A stretch of DNA of 64,000 nucleotides. Source: Amoebidium appalachense. Lineage: Eukaryota; Ichthyosporea. The position numbers and the translations under genes were made by a program. The notes beneath the pieces were generated by a model that searched no databases, was not told the DNA's origin, and was given only the letters and a program-made list of their open reading frames with translations. The stretch lies in assembly GCA_963693365.1 (NCBI GenBank), contig CAVNZM010000010.1, positions 992,001 to 1,056,000 on the forward strand, in the 5' to 3' direction. This document shows positions 1 to 41,959 of this stretch, piece after piece; positions within the stretch are counted from its first letter, which is position 1; each line of letters starts with the position of its first letter.

Positions 1-1359
1 AGGAAGCAAACAGCCGCTTTCAACTGCCGGGGCACTTCAAGCCAAGACTATTTTCTACTCCAAAAGCAGTTCAAAAAAGCAAGGGCTCAACCTAGAATAC
101 AAATTACAGGTGAATCTGAGCGATGCATAATGGTGTCAAGCATGTTTGAGCGTGAGTGGGATGAACATAACATAGAGCCTTCGCCAAGCAAGAATGCAAT
201 TGCACCAAGCAGCAAATTAACTCCGTAAACCCTCCAGTGTTAACAGCCGGGGTAACCCCACCTAACAACAGTAACTGTTTGCTTCTCCAAAAGGCGGTTC
301 GAAGATAACAACCTAAATAGGATAGTCATTAAGAACCACGAAGCACCCCAAGAACACAGCTGCAGCAGCAAAAGTCATAGTTTGGCCTCCTTGGTGCAAG
401 TCTATTGTTGTCTAGGCACCCACCTTCCAATTTCTTTGCCAAACTTGTAGTTTTTCTCAACGTCCGTCCGGCTGTGCCGTGGCATATACTTGGATATGCT
501 TTTCTTGAAGCTCTTCATTTTTGTTTCTAGTGAATACAGCCTCAGTGTTAAGTTAATGTAGGTGCTAACGCCGCATCCAGACAGGTTCTCTCACTAATTA
601 ATTAAGTCGCATGAAGTGAGACTAACAAAATATGTGTTGTAGCCCCTTGCCGTTCTACTTTCGATGTTCTACGTAAGCGCTCATCAGGCTGAGAGCTTGA
701 GTAAACTTTTAAGGCGTAAGTCTTACGACTGTGTCTGCGAAGCACAGACCCTGTTTGAAGCCTATTCAAAAGTCAATACGTCACGCCCTTTCTCCAGCCC
801 TGATTCGTTAGTTCTATGCAATTATTATGCAAATGTGTGCTGGCTTGTATATCAGCTTCGTTTCTTTCTTTCTTTTTTTTTTTACCCCCAAACTGAGAAG
901 TTTTCGCCCTGAGCTCATGATCAGCATGAGACAAGGAGTCGGCGCGAACTTCGATCGCTGCTCCGAGCCGATCCATATATGCTGCTCTGAACGGAAGCAA
1001 CGTTGCGCGCCAAGAATTCAAATAAGATCGATTTGATTGGATGGCAATAAATGGCATTATTCAGCAACGAATTGGCTCTGCACAGATAACCATAAATGGG
1101 TATTTTTATGAATTTTAATCTCAATAATTAGCGCATAGTCATGTAACCATCGGAATGCCCGAGGCGAACCACTCAAACTCAAGAAACACACTCACACAGG
1201 CTTAAAATTCGTCAAAGATACATAATAAAACCAAAATTTAAAAACAAAAGTTAAATTCCTTTTATCCTGATGTAGATCGCGACAGTAGAAACCTGCAATT
1301 ATCCTTTTACTGCACGGGGTATTGATTTCCGCAAAGGTAAAACTCAGTCGGCAGGTGTT
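1..1359. other. No gene recognised
   Basis: Unique-looking, AT-moderate sequence with only short open frames on both strands; nothing resembles a known domain or RNA. Confidence 0.5.
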
Positions 1360-1761
1360 ATGTTCCTTAGGCAACACCGTACTGATCATTATCGCTTTTT
1401 GGGAGCTTTGGCAGGATATATTTCTCCTGCTGTACGTATGGATACCACCCTAGTAGATAAGTCTGTATGGTGCTCTGATGTTGATATTGCCTGGGAAGTT
1501 GTGCAGTGGCGTTGTAATTTTTGTTTTCATCGCCGCTGGTGCCACTTTTGTGCTGAACTTTTTAATCGCAAGCATGTTGATAGGTGTGAGTTTTTATGTC
1601 GCGTTTTACCTCTTTCCCTACGGGTGTCTGCTACACTGGCTGGCAATGTGACCACTTCAGATTTTTTGTTGAATTCTGTTGGTCGTCACATTGAGTATTT
1701 ATATGATTTTCACACAGTGTTCAGGTATCTCAGTATGCACTTGTTACTGGATAACTCGTGA
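1360..1761 (+). pseudogene. Probable LINE 3'-end relic (C-terminal RT-protein fragment)
   Basis: A 133-codon open frame whose last part resembles the C-terminus of the retrotransposon protein at 22371-24599. Shared spacing: V/IQWR then a Cys/aromatic stretch, FNR...C, then DFLLNS / DFILNT followed by an aromatic-rich end. There is no upstream RT domain, so this would be a 5'-truncated, diverged copy. I see no other gene here. It could still be a chance ORF. Confidence 0.4.
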
Positions 1762-3627
1762 AGTTTTTTTTATTGTCTTCTCATGATGCCGTGCATACTT
1801 GCATATCATTCCGTCGAATAAATCCAGTCAAAAGAAAAAAATTATTCTTGTCAATGAGTCAGAGAAGGGGATTCAAAGTGGGCCAAAATGTTTGTTTTTA
1901 GTTATCTCCTTGGATTTTGAGTCCTATTTAGCAAAATCACCGATGTTGGATTCAACTTGCCGTCCCGAAACGCGTGATTTTGGAACGTGCGACGAGGGGG
2001 CCCGGCCGGCCGGAAGCTTGCTCCAACCTGCTTCGAACGTTCGCCGACGTATGGCCCGTGCCCCTCAGTCAAAGAAATTTCTCACCTGTTTACTAGTGTG
2101 CTCTTTTTCTCTTCCATTCCTCTCTATTTCCAATTCTGTTTACCTGTTTTACCTGTCTTACCGATCAGATTCTTGCTTTGTAGTTTTGGGTTCTGTAGCT
2201 TTCTGCAGCCGGGTCAGTGTAGGGCAAGTTTCTGCAGCGTGAGACTCAGATTCAAATTTATTAGTTTAGACTACCTGAACTTTACACTCTGCCCTGAGAT
2301 TTCAGAACTTGGCGCGTTTTAACAACCTAACTACATCCAGCTAGACTCTATTGATTCACTTCCTGGTTTGTATACGTCCTTGTCTTTTCGTATACAGCCT
2401 ACATGCGCACCGTCTCCCGACAAAGGAAGTTAGTCACTGTGTGGAGGCAACCGAAACTTTGCTCGATTCTTGGCTGAGTCAGACGGCAGGCTAAGCCTGA
2501 CCAACCTCAACTTTATTTTTTTCGAGTGCCTTCTAGATTTATTCATTACCCGATCTTCTTTTAGTCAAAAGGTTCATCTTCACAGGGCCATTCACAGTGT
2601 CAGATCAACTTGAAGTTGAAGCCTTGCCTCAGCTTGGCTGGGCTCGCCGCCTACTAGTAGCTGTAAAAACTGAGGGGCCCAAGTTAGTCCGTTGATGATT
2701 CGTCCAGTCTGGAGGAAGTTGGAATGGTGTAGGTAAGTGGCTGACACGCCCCTTTTTTTACGCTATGTACCTGAGTGCGTTTGTGCGTGTCAACCTGTGC
2801 TCGCACGTGTCACTGTGTGCGTGGTTATGTGCGTGCGGCGCGTGTTCATGCCGCGCGTATGGGTAATCAGCGGTGCGTGCGTATTCGTGCGTGCGTTCGT
2901 GCATGCGTGTGTGCGTGCAAGTGCATCCGTGCGCACATGTGAGTGTGTGTGCATGTGTGCTTGCGGCCGTGGGTGCGAGCGTCTGTTTGCTTGAGGGTGT
3001 GTCTGCGTGTGTGTGCCGGGTGTGTTGTTTGAACTCACGCTGTCTATTCGCCTGTGAACCAAGGTTTCTTTGCTTTTCGTTCTCAGAATGTTTTTTACAC
3101 GTTCTTGCACTGTTGTAAAGGACCATGAACATGGCTTATCAAGTACTTGTTTCAGGTTCGGTGCAAAGAAGTGCATGTGGGGAGTATCAAGGCTGCATGC
3201 TGCATGATTTGGGCCAGAACGACAAAAGAGCAAATGGTGTGAAGAGTTATCATGTACGCACATTCTTCGTTCCGCCAATTGATGATGTGTTTAAACAAAA
3301 AAAAAAAAAATAGATAGAGCAAAAGGGACTTAACGCGGAGTTCACCGGACTGCCTCGGCCCTCCAACTAAAGTTTGGAAAGAGAGACGGTTCGGACATTC
3401 AGTAGTGACACGATGTGTCATTAATGGTGTATATTTTTTTACTTGAAAACCAAAAAAAAGTAGGATTATTGCAGTTTTTTTAAGTTGCTTGAAATACCGA
3501 AACCACTGCCACCGGTCTTCAGTACCCATTAAACTTTTCTCTATCGGTCCCTCGGACCCTCGGTTTTGTGGTTTGTTCTTTGGTGTCTCCTCCATTTTCC
3601 CAACCTTCTAACACACACATCCCTCCA

Positions 3628-3695
<68 letters not shown>

Positions 3696-4141
3696 TTCCC
3701 CTGCTCTGTTTTTGCTTGCACTTTGCAATTGTGCGCCAGCAAGTTGTCCTCATCACAGTAATGCATGACGTCCCCCCCCCCCCCCCCAACCCCCCCTCTC
3801 CCCTCTTGGCCCCCCTTCCCCTGGTTTAAGCAGGCAAGGGACATGGCCTGGCCTGGTAGATACCTTTCTTTGATGTTCACGATATCTAAGGGGAGGATAT
3901 CTGAAGAGAGAGAAGGGGGGGGGGGGGGGGGGGAAGAATGGTGGCTGGAAATTCAGCAAACTTACTTGCCCATGGGTCAACTAATCTAGTCTGCAAAAGT
4001 CACCGATGTTTCTGGGTTGAATGTTCCTACACTGGGCCACCTTTCACGTTAGCTCCATGATGATGTGAGTCCGACTAAAAATGTTCGTGTATTTTTGCTA
4101 CAGGTCTATCACAGCCCACTGGGTGTTGAGTTGGCGACAAG
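1762..4141. other. Upstream region of gene 1; no supported gene
   Basis: Contains a GT/GC-rich imperfect tract (about 2785-3030), a repeat-family copy at about 3540-3640 and C-runs at 3629-3695. A splice acceptor just before the gene 1 ATG means an untranslated first exon and promoter should lie in this interval, but I cannot place them. Confidence 0.4.
3540..3640 (-). repeat. Dispersed G-run-headed repeat, reverse copy
   Basis: On the minus strand it reads G-run, GTTAGAAGGTTGGGAAAATG, GAGGAGACACCAAAGAACAA. The long C-run at 3629-3695 is its head. Confidence 0.6.
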
Positions 4142-17200
<13,059 letters not shown>

Positions 17201-18229
17201 TTGTCGAAACTGAACTTTGACCAATTCTTAGCCATTTACTAACAATCACCCTCTATACACATTAATTATTGCGATTCGCTAATAACTGAGTATGCCGAAG
17301 CATTTTTGTTGCCAAATGCCTTTGCTATTGTAATGATTTATATCACTGAATTACGCGTGTCACTTGTCATTAATTTGAATAGTAATTCAAACCCGAACAT
17401 ATTCAGAATAGCCGTACCAGCTGAATTTTAAGTAACTTGCACAAGTGATTATCGGGCCATTATGTTGGCCAATATTCGAAAGATTATACTTGTCTATCTC
17501 TCCTCAGGCTGCTTAGCCTATATATTGACGAAATGTTCTATAATTGATTCTTGTTAACGCTATACCCTAAGATTGTGTATGTCCAGGCGTAAATTAGCCT
17601 TAGGCTTACCGCTACTACCCTCTTTCTACCTGTTAAGTTTTTTTTTTTTAATCCTGATAATATTTTGTTCCCATTTTTCATTGAAGCTACCTAGTTGACA
17701 GCGGGCTCCCTTTAGTTTTCTATTTTTTCCCCTCCTCCAGTGACCCGGGCCCGTACGCGTGCAGGGCACCTTTTTTATATGAATATTACTATTTTCAGTA
17801 CTATCAATGCAGAATCCGGTGTTCGCCGCGGATAATATGTATATCATTCAGCCCATTTAACACTTGTCAAGGCTCGTGCTCCTCACCTAACTTACATCCA
17901 GATTGTTAGTTAGAGCGGCCAAGGTGGAACAAGTAGATGCCCGCTTTCTTTCGACGATTGCCAATTATGGTGATCTCGGGATCGGATTATTTAAAAAAAC
18001 GGCTCTACGAACCAGAAATTTCTGCAAACGCAGATCATCCCTCCCCCCCTCCCCCCCCCCCCCCCCCCCCCGTGACACCCTCACCGGCTCATCCCCCCCC
18101 CCCCCCCCCTCCCATCTTGAACACGCGCGCGCACACACACACACACACACCGTCTGTCACACACACACCAGCACACACACACACACAAACACACGTGCAA
18201 AAACACAAACACACACACACACGGCACCC

Positions 18230-18284
<55 letters not shown>

Positions 18285-18430
18285 GTGACACACGTGTGTG
18301 CATACACAGTCACACCCACACTCACACACACCTACACACAAGATTTTAGTCAACAGAATAATTCTGCACGGAGCAATTGCCCAATTGTTTCTTTGTGCAT
18401 GATGCCACATCAAATCTTGGCCCTCTACTA
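17201..18430. other. Gene 1 3' flank; no supported gene
   Basis: AT-rich downstream sequence, probably including the gene 1 3' UTR, then C-runs and (CA)n from about 18040. I see no canonical AATAAA close to the stop. Confidence 0.4.
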
Positions 18431-18432
18431 CT

Positions 18433-20905
<2,473 letters not shown>

Positions 20906-20929
20906 CTCTCTCTCGCTCGCTCTCTCTCT

Positions 20930-21406
20930 GAGGTTGAGCTTCCGAGACGGTCTGGGCGAATTTCCCTCTCGGAGGCTCTTGCAGTCTGAGTCGGGCTTTG
21001 ATATCTCACTTAGCCGGATGCATGTATGATCGTGAAGAGGCTCCCGGACCGGCCGGGCTCCGCCGTGACTGTCTGTGGTCACGCGGCTCCGTTCCGAAGC
21101 AACTGTGAACTACTTTACGTATACCGAGTCACTTCAAGTCACTATTATTACATTGCCGCTTGATCACAGCTAGAACTACAGTAGGTATACTTTACATCGT
21201 TTTAACGTGAAGTCGCTAAAACCAAGTAACGAAAGCTTTAGGCAGTAGTCACTCCACAAGTATGATGGCGAATTCAAAACTTTAAAGCACATTACTGGTG
21301 CCCGTAACTAAAACGTGTAGCGGATTCGACATAAATCAGCTATAAATTGTACCATGTTTCGGTATACACGACATTATCCAAGCCATGGTTTATTAAATTT
21401 TCGTTA
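20930..21406. other. Unique sequence, no gene seen
   Basis: Moderate-GC then AT-rich DNA right of the polypyrimidine block. Contains TGACTCAAGTCAC-like fragments but no supported feature. Confidence 0.4.
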
Positions 21407-22065
21407 ATGGGCACGCGGCCGCGTGCACCGGTGGGATCACTGCTCCACGCCACGGCGTCACTGCAGTCGACTGAGGAGTCCCTCATAGTGGCCATGGTGA
21501 GCACCAGCTCTGGCACTCATGAAGTGAACGCACATGCACGCGCATGTATGTGGCACTGGTGGTGAAGGCTAATTCTATCATGTTTACTTTAATTAATATG
21601 ATGTTGTTGCATGCATCAGTTTTCAAGCTGGCACTGACTGTGCCCTCTAGCCTATGTACGATAAATCGACGCTGGCTGAGGTAGGTGAGTCACGTGATCA
21701 GCCGCTCTCCGTATCGTCCGCGTCGCCTTGAAAAATAAGAGCTACCTACTGAGGTAGCAGGTTTCCAAGAAAAGTTTTTCCAAGTGAGCCCGACTCGCCG
21801 AAACCGCACCGACGGTTGTATGTCAGCATGATCATATGATATCTGAAGCTGTGGCACAATATTCTTGCCTTCTCATGCACGCGTCACTGCCGGGGTGAGT
21901 CAGCTGTCTCAGGCACGGAATAAAAACCTTTCCGGGAGTGCTACCTACAATAATACCTTACCTACATATGTCGTTGCATGTACCGTGAGCTTTTTATTCG
22001 TGTGCCCGGCGGGCATTTTGGGGGGGTTTACGCTGTTTACTCGAGGCAAAGAGAACCAGTCTCAG
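21407..22065 (+). CDS. Candidate two-exon start of an unknown membrane protein
   Basis: Exon 21407-21496 begins with ATG (MGTRPRAPVGSLLHATASLQ) and ends at the donor gtgagc in phase 0. Exon 21913-22065 follows the acceptor gtctcag in phase 0 and ends at the donor gtatgg. The second exon encodes a hydrophobic stretch (YVVACTVSFLFVCPAGILGG) that could be a transmembrane helix, then a basic/polar end. I recognise no family and find no convincing downstream exons; the retrotransposon lies just to the right. Matching phases are the only structural support. Confidence 0.3.
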
Positions 22066-22217
22066 GTATGGGGGGGGGGGTTTTGCTCGGAATATCCCCT
22101 CAGCGGTATATCATGATCACGTACATAGATGTCGGGTGGTGACTATATATCAGGGTTTACTTTCTCTACGAGACACCATAAAGACTACAAGGAGAAATCA
22201 ATTAGTTGGGGTTCCCC

Positions 22218-22218
<1 letters not shown>

Positions 22219-22259
<41 letters not shown>

Positions 22260-22291
22260 GGGCTCCCCTCGGGACACTCGGTATCAGCTGG

Positions 22292-22366
<75 letters not shown>

Positions 22367-24668
22367 TGCGCTATAATTTTGTAGTGATGTGTTTCTCAAG
22401 CCAATCAATACATCTAATAAACAGGTCGTAGTTACGCGTGTTTAGTATAAAATCAAGGATGTTGTAATTTACAGGTAGGCTATCTTTCTGGGTGTCTGTT
22501 GTGAATGTGACGTGTGTGTGTTGCGGTATTATGTGGTCTATCAAACTACATTTGGCGATACATGACCGGTTAAACTGGTGTGTGTGTGTGTTGTTTGGGC
22601 ATGCAAATGATGCCACCTTATACTTATTAGATCTCCACTGTATAGCACGTGTACAGTAAAAGCGTGGTAATTGATCAATAATACCATCAGCTAGAGAAAG
22701 ACCAGTTCTACAGGAAGGTAATATGTATTTAGGTGTTATACACTTGCGAGTGCCATATTTGGCAATATGGTTGAGGCGGTCAGTATATATAAAACGAGAC
22801 ATAAGGCTTAGTTTTTCAAGGTGTATGCTTTCATCGGGTCTAGTGTCGTGTGGTATCTTTTTCCATTTGTTATATTGCGTGATTATCTTGTGATTGTGTA
22901 CATGTTTAATAAGTAAGTGGCAGTCCAAAGTCACACACACACTATTGCGGGGTTTATTTGTATTTGTGCCCAGGGGAGAAGGGGAGAGAGAGGGGAGGAA
23001 AGAGGGGAGAGGTGAGGAGGGGACAGGTCGGATAGAGAAGAGAGGGTGGGAGGGCAAATACTTCTTTAAGCGGCTTATGTGCTTATTGAATTTCAGCGCG
23101 AGATAGGATACTCTAGCAGCTATTGGGACCAGACCATATATCGAGAGCGTTACAGGCCCAGGTTTACAACAGTTGTTAGATAGAAAGGAGGCAACTTCTG
23201 CTTCAAGGAAATTTGCCAAGGGTTTAAGCGCTCTAGTTCTCTCTTTCTTGATCCAAGCGGCGAGAAGGGTTAAACCATATTCACATGCCGGGAAGACAAA
23301 AGTGCGAATAAATGTAAGTCTAATAGAAGGATGGAGGGGTGTGTCTTTAAAAATATTAGCCGAGAAGAAAGCTAACCGCTTACGAGCCAACTCTACCCTC
23401 TTTTCGACCATATGGGGAAACATAACACCAACAGAATCAACCGGAACACCAAGATATTTGTATTCTGGAACTATAGGTACAGGTTTAGATGATAATGTAA
23501 ATGTGTGTAAATTGTTAGCTATATCAGGTACAAGAACACCACATTTGTCTATGTTAAGGATCATAAGGTTTGCCTTGCACCACTCTGACACTAGATCGAA
23601 CAATCTTTGCAGGCGTCTAGGGGTACGGGCAAGGAGGGACAGATCATCAGCATAGAGAAGTGCAGGCGGAAAGTTATTAATAGGGTCATCGTTTTCGGCG
23701 TAAATCTTGACAGCCAAATCATCTATAAATAGGTTAAACAAAAAGGGGCTAAGCAATGAACCCTGCAAGAGACCTCTAGTACGAGCAAAACCATATGAAA
23801 GATGCCCATTAACCACAGCTCTACCATAGGTTTGAGACAAGAGTGCTTCTAACAGAACACCAATGCAGTGTGGTACACCCCGTGCAGCAAGCTTTTCCCA
23901 TAGGAGACCAGGGGAGACAGAATCGTAAGCAGTTTTCCAATCAATAAAGCCAACATATTGTGCACCAACTTGCATAGAATCGTGCAGTGCCATTATTTGA
24001 ACATAACATGAATTGTTTTTACGAAAAGCGGATTGGCATGGGTGTATGTGAAGAATAGATTGAAACCTAGGGTGATGTGCAAATAACCTAAGTAAGCAAG
24101 CTTCAAAGAATCTACGAACAACCTGGGTTAGTGTAATGGGGCGAAAGGATGATGTGGGGCCCTCAGAGTCCTTCTTAACTATGGGGATCACTAAGGTATC
24201 TAACCAAGATGACGGGACATGTCCACATTTAACACACCAAGAAAAGAGAGAGCTTAACATGATAGTAAGATCAGGTTTAATAGCACGATCACTTTCCTTT
24301 TGTGGGTAGGAGGGAACAAGGATTTTAAGAAACCCAGCAGGGAGTCCATCAGGTCCACAAGACTTACTAGAGCTATAACTAGATATCACAGACCATATGG
24401 CATCGGGACTGAAAAAGGGGAGGATCGATTCTATGGGGATAGATGGGTCTACAGGCCACACAATAGGTTTCTGAGCGGGGGTCCTATCTTTAAACAGTTC
24501 CGAGAAATACTTATCAGAGTCTATGAGGGGGTCTCCAGTGGTATCACCAATAATACGAGCAGGGGGGCCAAATCGATTCATACTAGCAAGCCGGCGCAAG
24601 CTTTCCTTTTGAGACAGGGGTTCACCTAGTCTAGCGGGAGTGGTGTTGCATTTTGGCGCACGTCTTCA
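22219..24668 (-). mobile_element. 5'-truncated non-LTR (LINE-type) retrotransposon
   Basis: On the minus strand the element has an RT open frame, a short 3' UTR containing a (CA)n stretch, and a poly(A) tail seen as about 35 T at 22220-22255. The frame opens at a stop near 24668 and no endonuclease domain precedes it, as expected for 5' truncation during target-primed reverse transcription. Target-site duplications were not found by eye. Confidence 0.8.
22371..24599 (-). CDS. Reverse transcriptase of the LINE-type element
   Basis: 742 codons, intact. RT motifs in order: the SSFRPITLTQ finger motif (about 150-159), motif A FIDWKTAYDSV (about 218-228), motif B RGLLQGSLLSP (about 275-285) and motif C with the catalytic YADD (about 316-319). 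The C-terminal 350 residues are Cys/His-rich in places and typical of the region after the RT thumb in LINE proteins. The listed start is a TTG; the frame extends some 20 codons upstream and was probably cut from a longer ORF2. The product would copy its own RNA into genomic target sites. All catalytic motifs are kept, suggesting a fairly recent insertion. Confidence 0.88.
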   Translation of the reverse strand: MRRLASMNRFGPPARIIGDTTGDPLIDSDKYFSELFKDRTPAQKPIVWPVDPSIPIESILPFFSPDAIWSVISSYSSSKSCGPDGLPAGFLKILVPSYPQKESDRAIKPDLTIMLSSLFSWCVKCGHVPSSWLDTLVIPIVKKDSEGPTSSFRPITLTQVVRRFFEACLLRLFAHHPRFQSILHIHPCQSAFRKNNSCYVQIMALHDSMQVGAQYVGFIDWKTAYDSVSPGLLWEKLAARGVPHCIGVLLEALLSQTYGRAVVNGHLSYGFARTRGLLQGSLLSPFLFNLFIDDLAVKIYAENDDPINNFPPALLYADDLSLLARTPRRLQRLFDLVSEWCKANLMILNIDKCGVLVPDIANNLHTFTLSSKPVPIVPEYKYLGVPVDSVGVMFPHMVEKRVELARKRLAFFSANIFKDTPLHPSIRLTFIRTFVFPACEYGLTLLAAWIKKERTRALKPLANFLEAEVASFLSNNCCKPGPVTLSIYGLVPIAARVSYLALKFNKHISRLKKYLPSHPLFSIRPVPSSPLPSFLPSLSPSPLGTNTNKPRNSVCVTLDCHLLIKHVHNHKIITQYNKWKKIPHDTRPDESIHLEKLSLMSRFIYTDRLNHIAKYGTRKCITPKYILPSCRTGLSLADGIIDQLPRFYCTRAIQWRSNKYKVASFACPNNTHTHQFNRSCIAKCSLIDHIIPQHTHVTFTTDTQKDSLPVNYNILDFILNTRNYDLFIRCIDWLEKHITTKL

Positions 24669-38655
<13,987 letters not shown>

Positions 38656-38943
38656 TTATTTCGCCCTGCCCCTCCATCCACCTACCCCCCCCCCCCCCCC
38701 CCCCCCTCCCCCCCCCCCCCCCCCCCCCCCCCCTCCCCTCAACCCCACCCTTTTTTTTTTTTTTTTTTTTTTTTTTTGGTGTCTCGCTGGTAAACTAGTT
38801 CCTTTTGTTAACTGTCTAGAGCATACACTAGATTCAAAAAACATAGATATAAGCTTTCTGTGTCGGATTACTCGATTGCTTATATCTCCCCAAATTATAG
38901 ATCACAAACACACATGCTTACTCATCATGCATGCGCGCCTCCA

Positions 38944-39031
<88 letters not shown>

Positions 39032-39037
39032 CACGCC

Positions 39038-39073
<36 letters not shown>

Positions 39074-39088
39074 TGCCCTTTCCCCCCC

Positions 39089-39119
<31 letters not shown>

Positions 39120-39404
39120 ATTCCCAAACCCACCCACCCCTCCAAAAACAATGCAAAAACCACACACCCAAATCCACCATTAATCAAAAACCACTCCGCT
39201 TAACATGGACTAAGAGTTTCGCTTTGAATTTATATAATAGGTTTTTTTTTGCATATATGATATCTTCCTCCGCAACTTTAAAGTCGTCACCATGTGTTGA
39301 CGCGGATATTTGATCACAAGTTTAGGTAATAATAGGTAAGCGAAATGGTGCACGCACACACAAACACACATGCATACACACCACACACCCACACACCCAC
39401 ACAC

Positions 39405-39486
<82 letters not shown>

Positions 39487-41013
39487 GACGTGCACGTAGT
39501 CTTCTAACAATTGTTCAGTGACCCTTTACTAGGCTTAGCCTGTGTATGAAAATCAACACTTGTAAATTTTCTTCCTTTCTTTGTTTACGGTTGATAAATG
39601 ACGTGCCCGTTTTTTCTCCCTCGGTATTCAATGCGGAAATAATAATCGAAAATTAGCCTGTAAAATTTGTATATTTTTTCTCCCCTGACGATTGATGGCT
39701 CTTGCCGCATGATATAACGAAAGAGCACCCGATTTCTCCCCTCTTGTTGTCGTTTCCCCCTTTATTCTCTTTGTAAAGTTTTTATAATCGATGACTCATC
39801 GTGAGTCGCTGTGTATCATCAGTCAATGTGAATATCAACGAGATATATATCCGCTCGTTTCTTTGTATTTTTTTTCCATGAACATGGCAACTTAAACAAA
39901 ATGGCCAATGATAGCTACCTGTTAATATTTAAGAATCAGACACCCTTTTCTCCCTTTTTGCGGTAAGAGGTGGTACAAAGAAACAATTAAAATGCAAAAT
40001 TCGCTTCAAAATGGACACTACTTCACATGTCCGACTCCTGAGCATAAGGTGAGATGAGAGGGGATAGTGTGTTTGGTGTGTGCGTGAGACTGTGTGTGTA
40101 CACACAGGTGTTTGTGTGCGCGCGTGCGTGTGTGTTTGTGCGTGTCTGTATGCCGCGGTGTGTGCACGCCGCTTCAATGCAGCACATTGTCCGCATAGTT
40201 GTGCGCACACGCAACCATACCCCAACACACCGCGACACACACATGCATACACAAGCACACAGCACGTGCATGCATGCACGCGCGCGCATATGCACACGCA
40301 GACACACGTGTACAGGCAACCACACACAGCCTTTCTACCCTACCGACACAGTTTCAGGTTGGAGTAAATGATTTTACCGTCGAATATTTTTTGGGTTGGG
40401 TTTTTTTCTTTCCTTTTTTTCTCTTTTCTTTTTTCTTTTCTCCTTTCTTCTTTTTTCATTGTTTTTGTTTTTCCTCCCCTCTCCCCTCTACCTAGATTAG
40501 TGCCCCCCCCCCCCCCCCCCCCCCCTTCCCAGTCATTTTTATCCCCCCCCCCCCCCCCCCCCCCCCCCCCGTTTTGATCTCTTTGTCCAGCTAATGATCG
40601 GATAATTCTATAGCGCTATTCTATATATTAAGTTGGTGACTTCATATTGTACCGGCCAGATTTATCCCCCATGCCAGATGTCAGCCCCCCCCCCCCCCCC
40701 CCCCCTCCCCCCCCCCCCTCCCCCTCCCCCCCCCCCCCCCCCCCCCCTCCCCCCTCCCCTCTTTCTCCCCCCTTCCCCCCCTTCATCCACGGTGCTTGCT
40801 GACTGCCACGTTTTCTGGCCTGCCATACATCGCAATAGTCTAAGAGAGCACAACATGCAACCGTGCACTTGCACGGGTACATATATATGTATACGTATGA
40901 TATGTATGTATGTATGTATGTGTGTGTGTGTGTGTTATATATATATATATATATATATATACCGTGCACTTGCACGGGTACATATATATGTATACGTATG
41001 ATATGCATGTATG

Positions 41014-41060
<47 letters not shown>

Positions 41061-41206
41061 GTATGCTCCACCTTTCACGTGCGTGTGTGTACCGTACGTA
41101 CCGTACACATTTCTAACAGCACCTACTTCAATGACGTGTGGTTATCAGTAGCAGTGTGTGTACGCGAGCGCATGTACATGTGTGCCAGATTGGTGTCTCT
41201 CTCTCT

Positions 41207-41239
<33 letters not shown>

Positions 41240-41560
41240 CCCCTTGATTTTCTTAAGGGGAAAAAAAAACAAAGAAGGAAAGTAACCGATACACAAACTG
41301 AGCCCCGGTGTCCACCCAATAGCACATATGGCGGCAGTGTAAGCTAAGAAGTACATGTGCCACCGTGTGGTAAGCTTGTATACGATGGTACGTATCATAT
41401 AATATACACCCGCAGGGGTTCTTGAGCAACAACTTGAAGTTGCCTAACCACCCACCAAGTCACAGTGCAGACCAATGGGTTGCTATGCCACCGGGCTTAT
41501 ATTCGGCAGCACGCTCGCACTGCCATCACACACACGCACACACACACACGCACACACACG

Positions 41561-41621
<61 letters not shown>

Positions 41622-41629
41622 TGAACGCG

Positions 41630-41711
<82 letters not shown>

Positions 41712-41790
41712 CCACCGTTCTCACGCGTGTTAATTACTGCTGCTAGCTCCCAGTCAGACTCGGCAACTTAAATCTCCCCCCCCCCCCCCC

Positions 41791-41835
<45 letters not shown>

Positions 41836-41922
41836 TCCCTCCCTCCCTCCAATTCCGCTTCCTGCCTTCTGAAAGGCATCCGAACCCTTTCTTCGTAGTT
41901 CTCTTTCTCCCCCCCTTCCCCT

Positions 41923-41959
<37 letters not shown>

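Noticed and set aside
2737-3132. Long Cys/Val- and His/Thr-rich open frames
   Set aside because: They translate (GT)n/(GC)n simple sequence in both directions; overlapping frames on both strands show no codon bias.
17626-17847. 73-codon minus-strand frame after gene 1
   Set aside because: No homology or splice context; likely chance ORF in the 3' flank.
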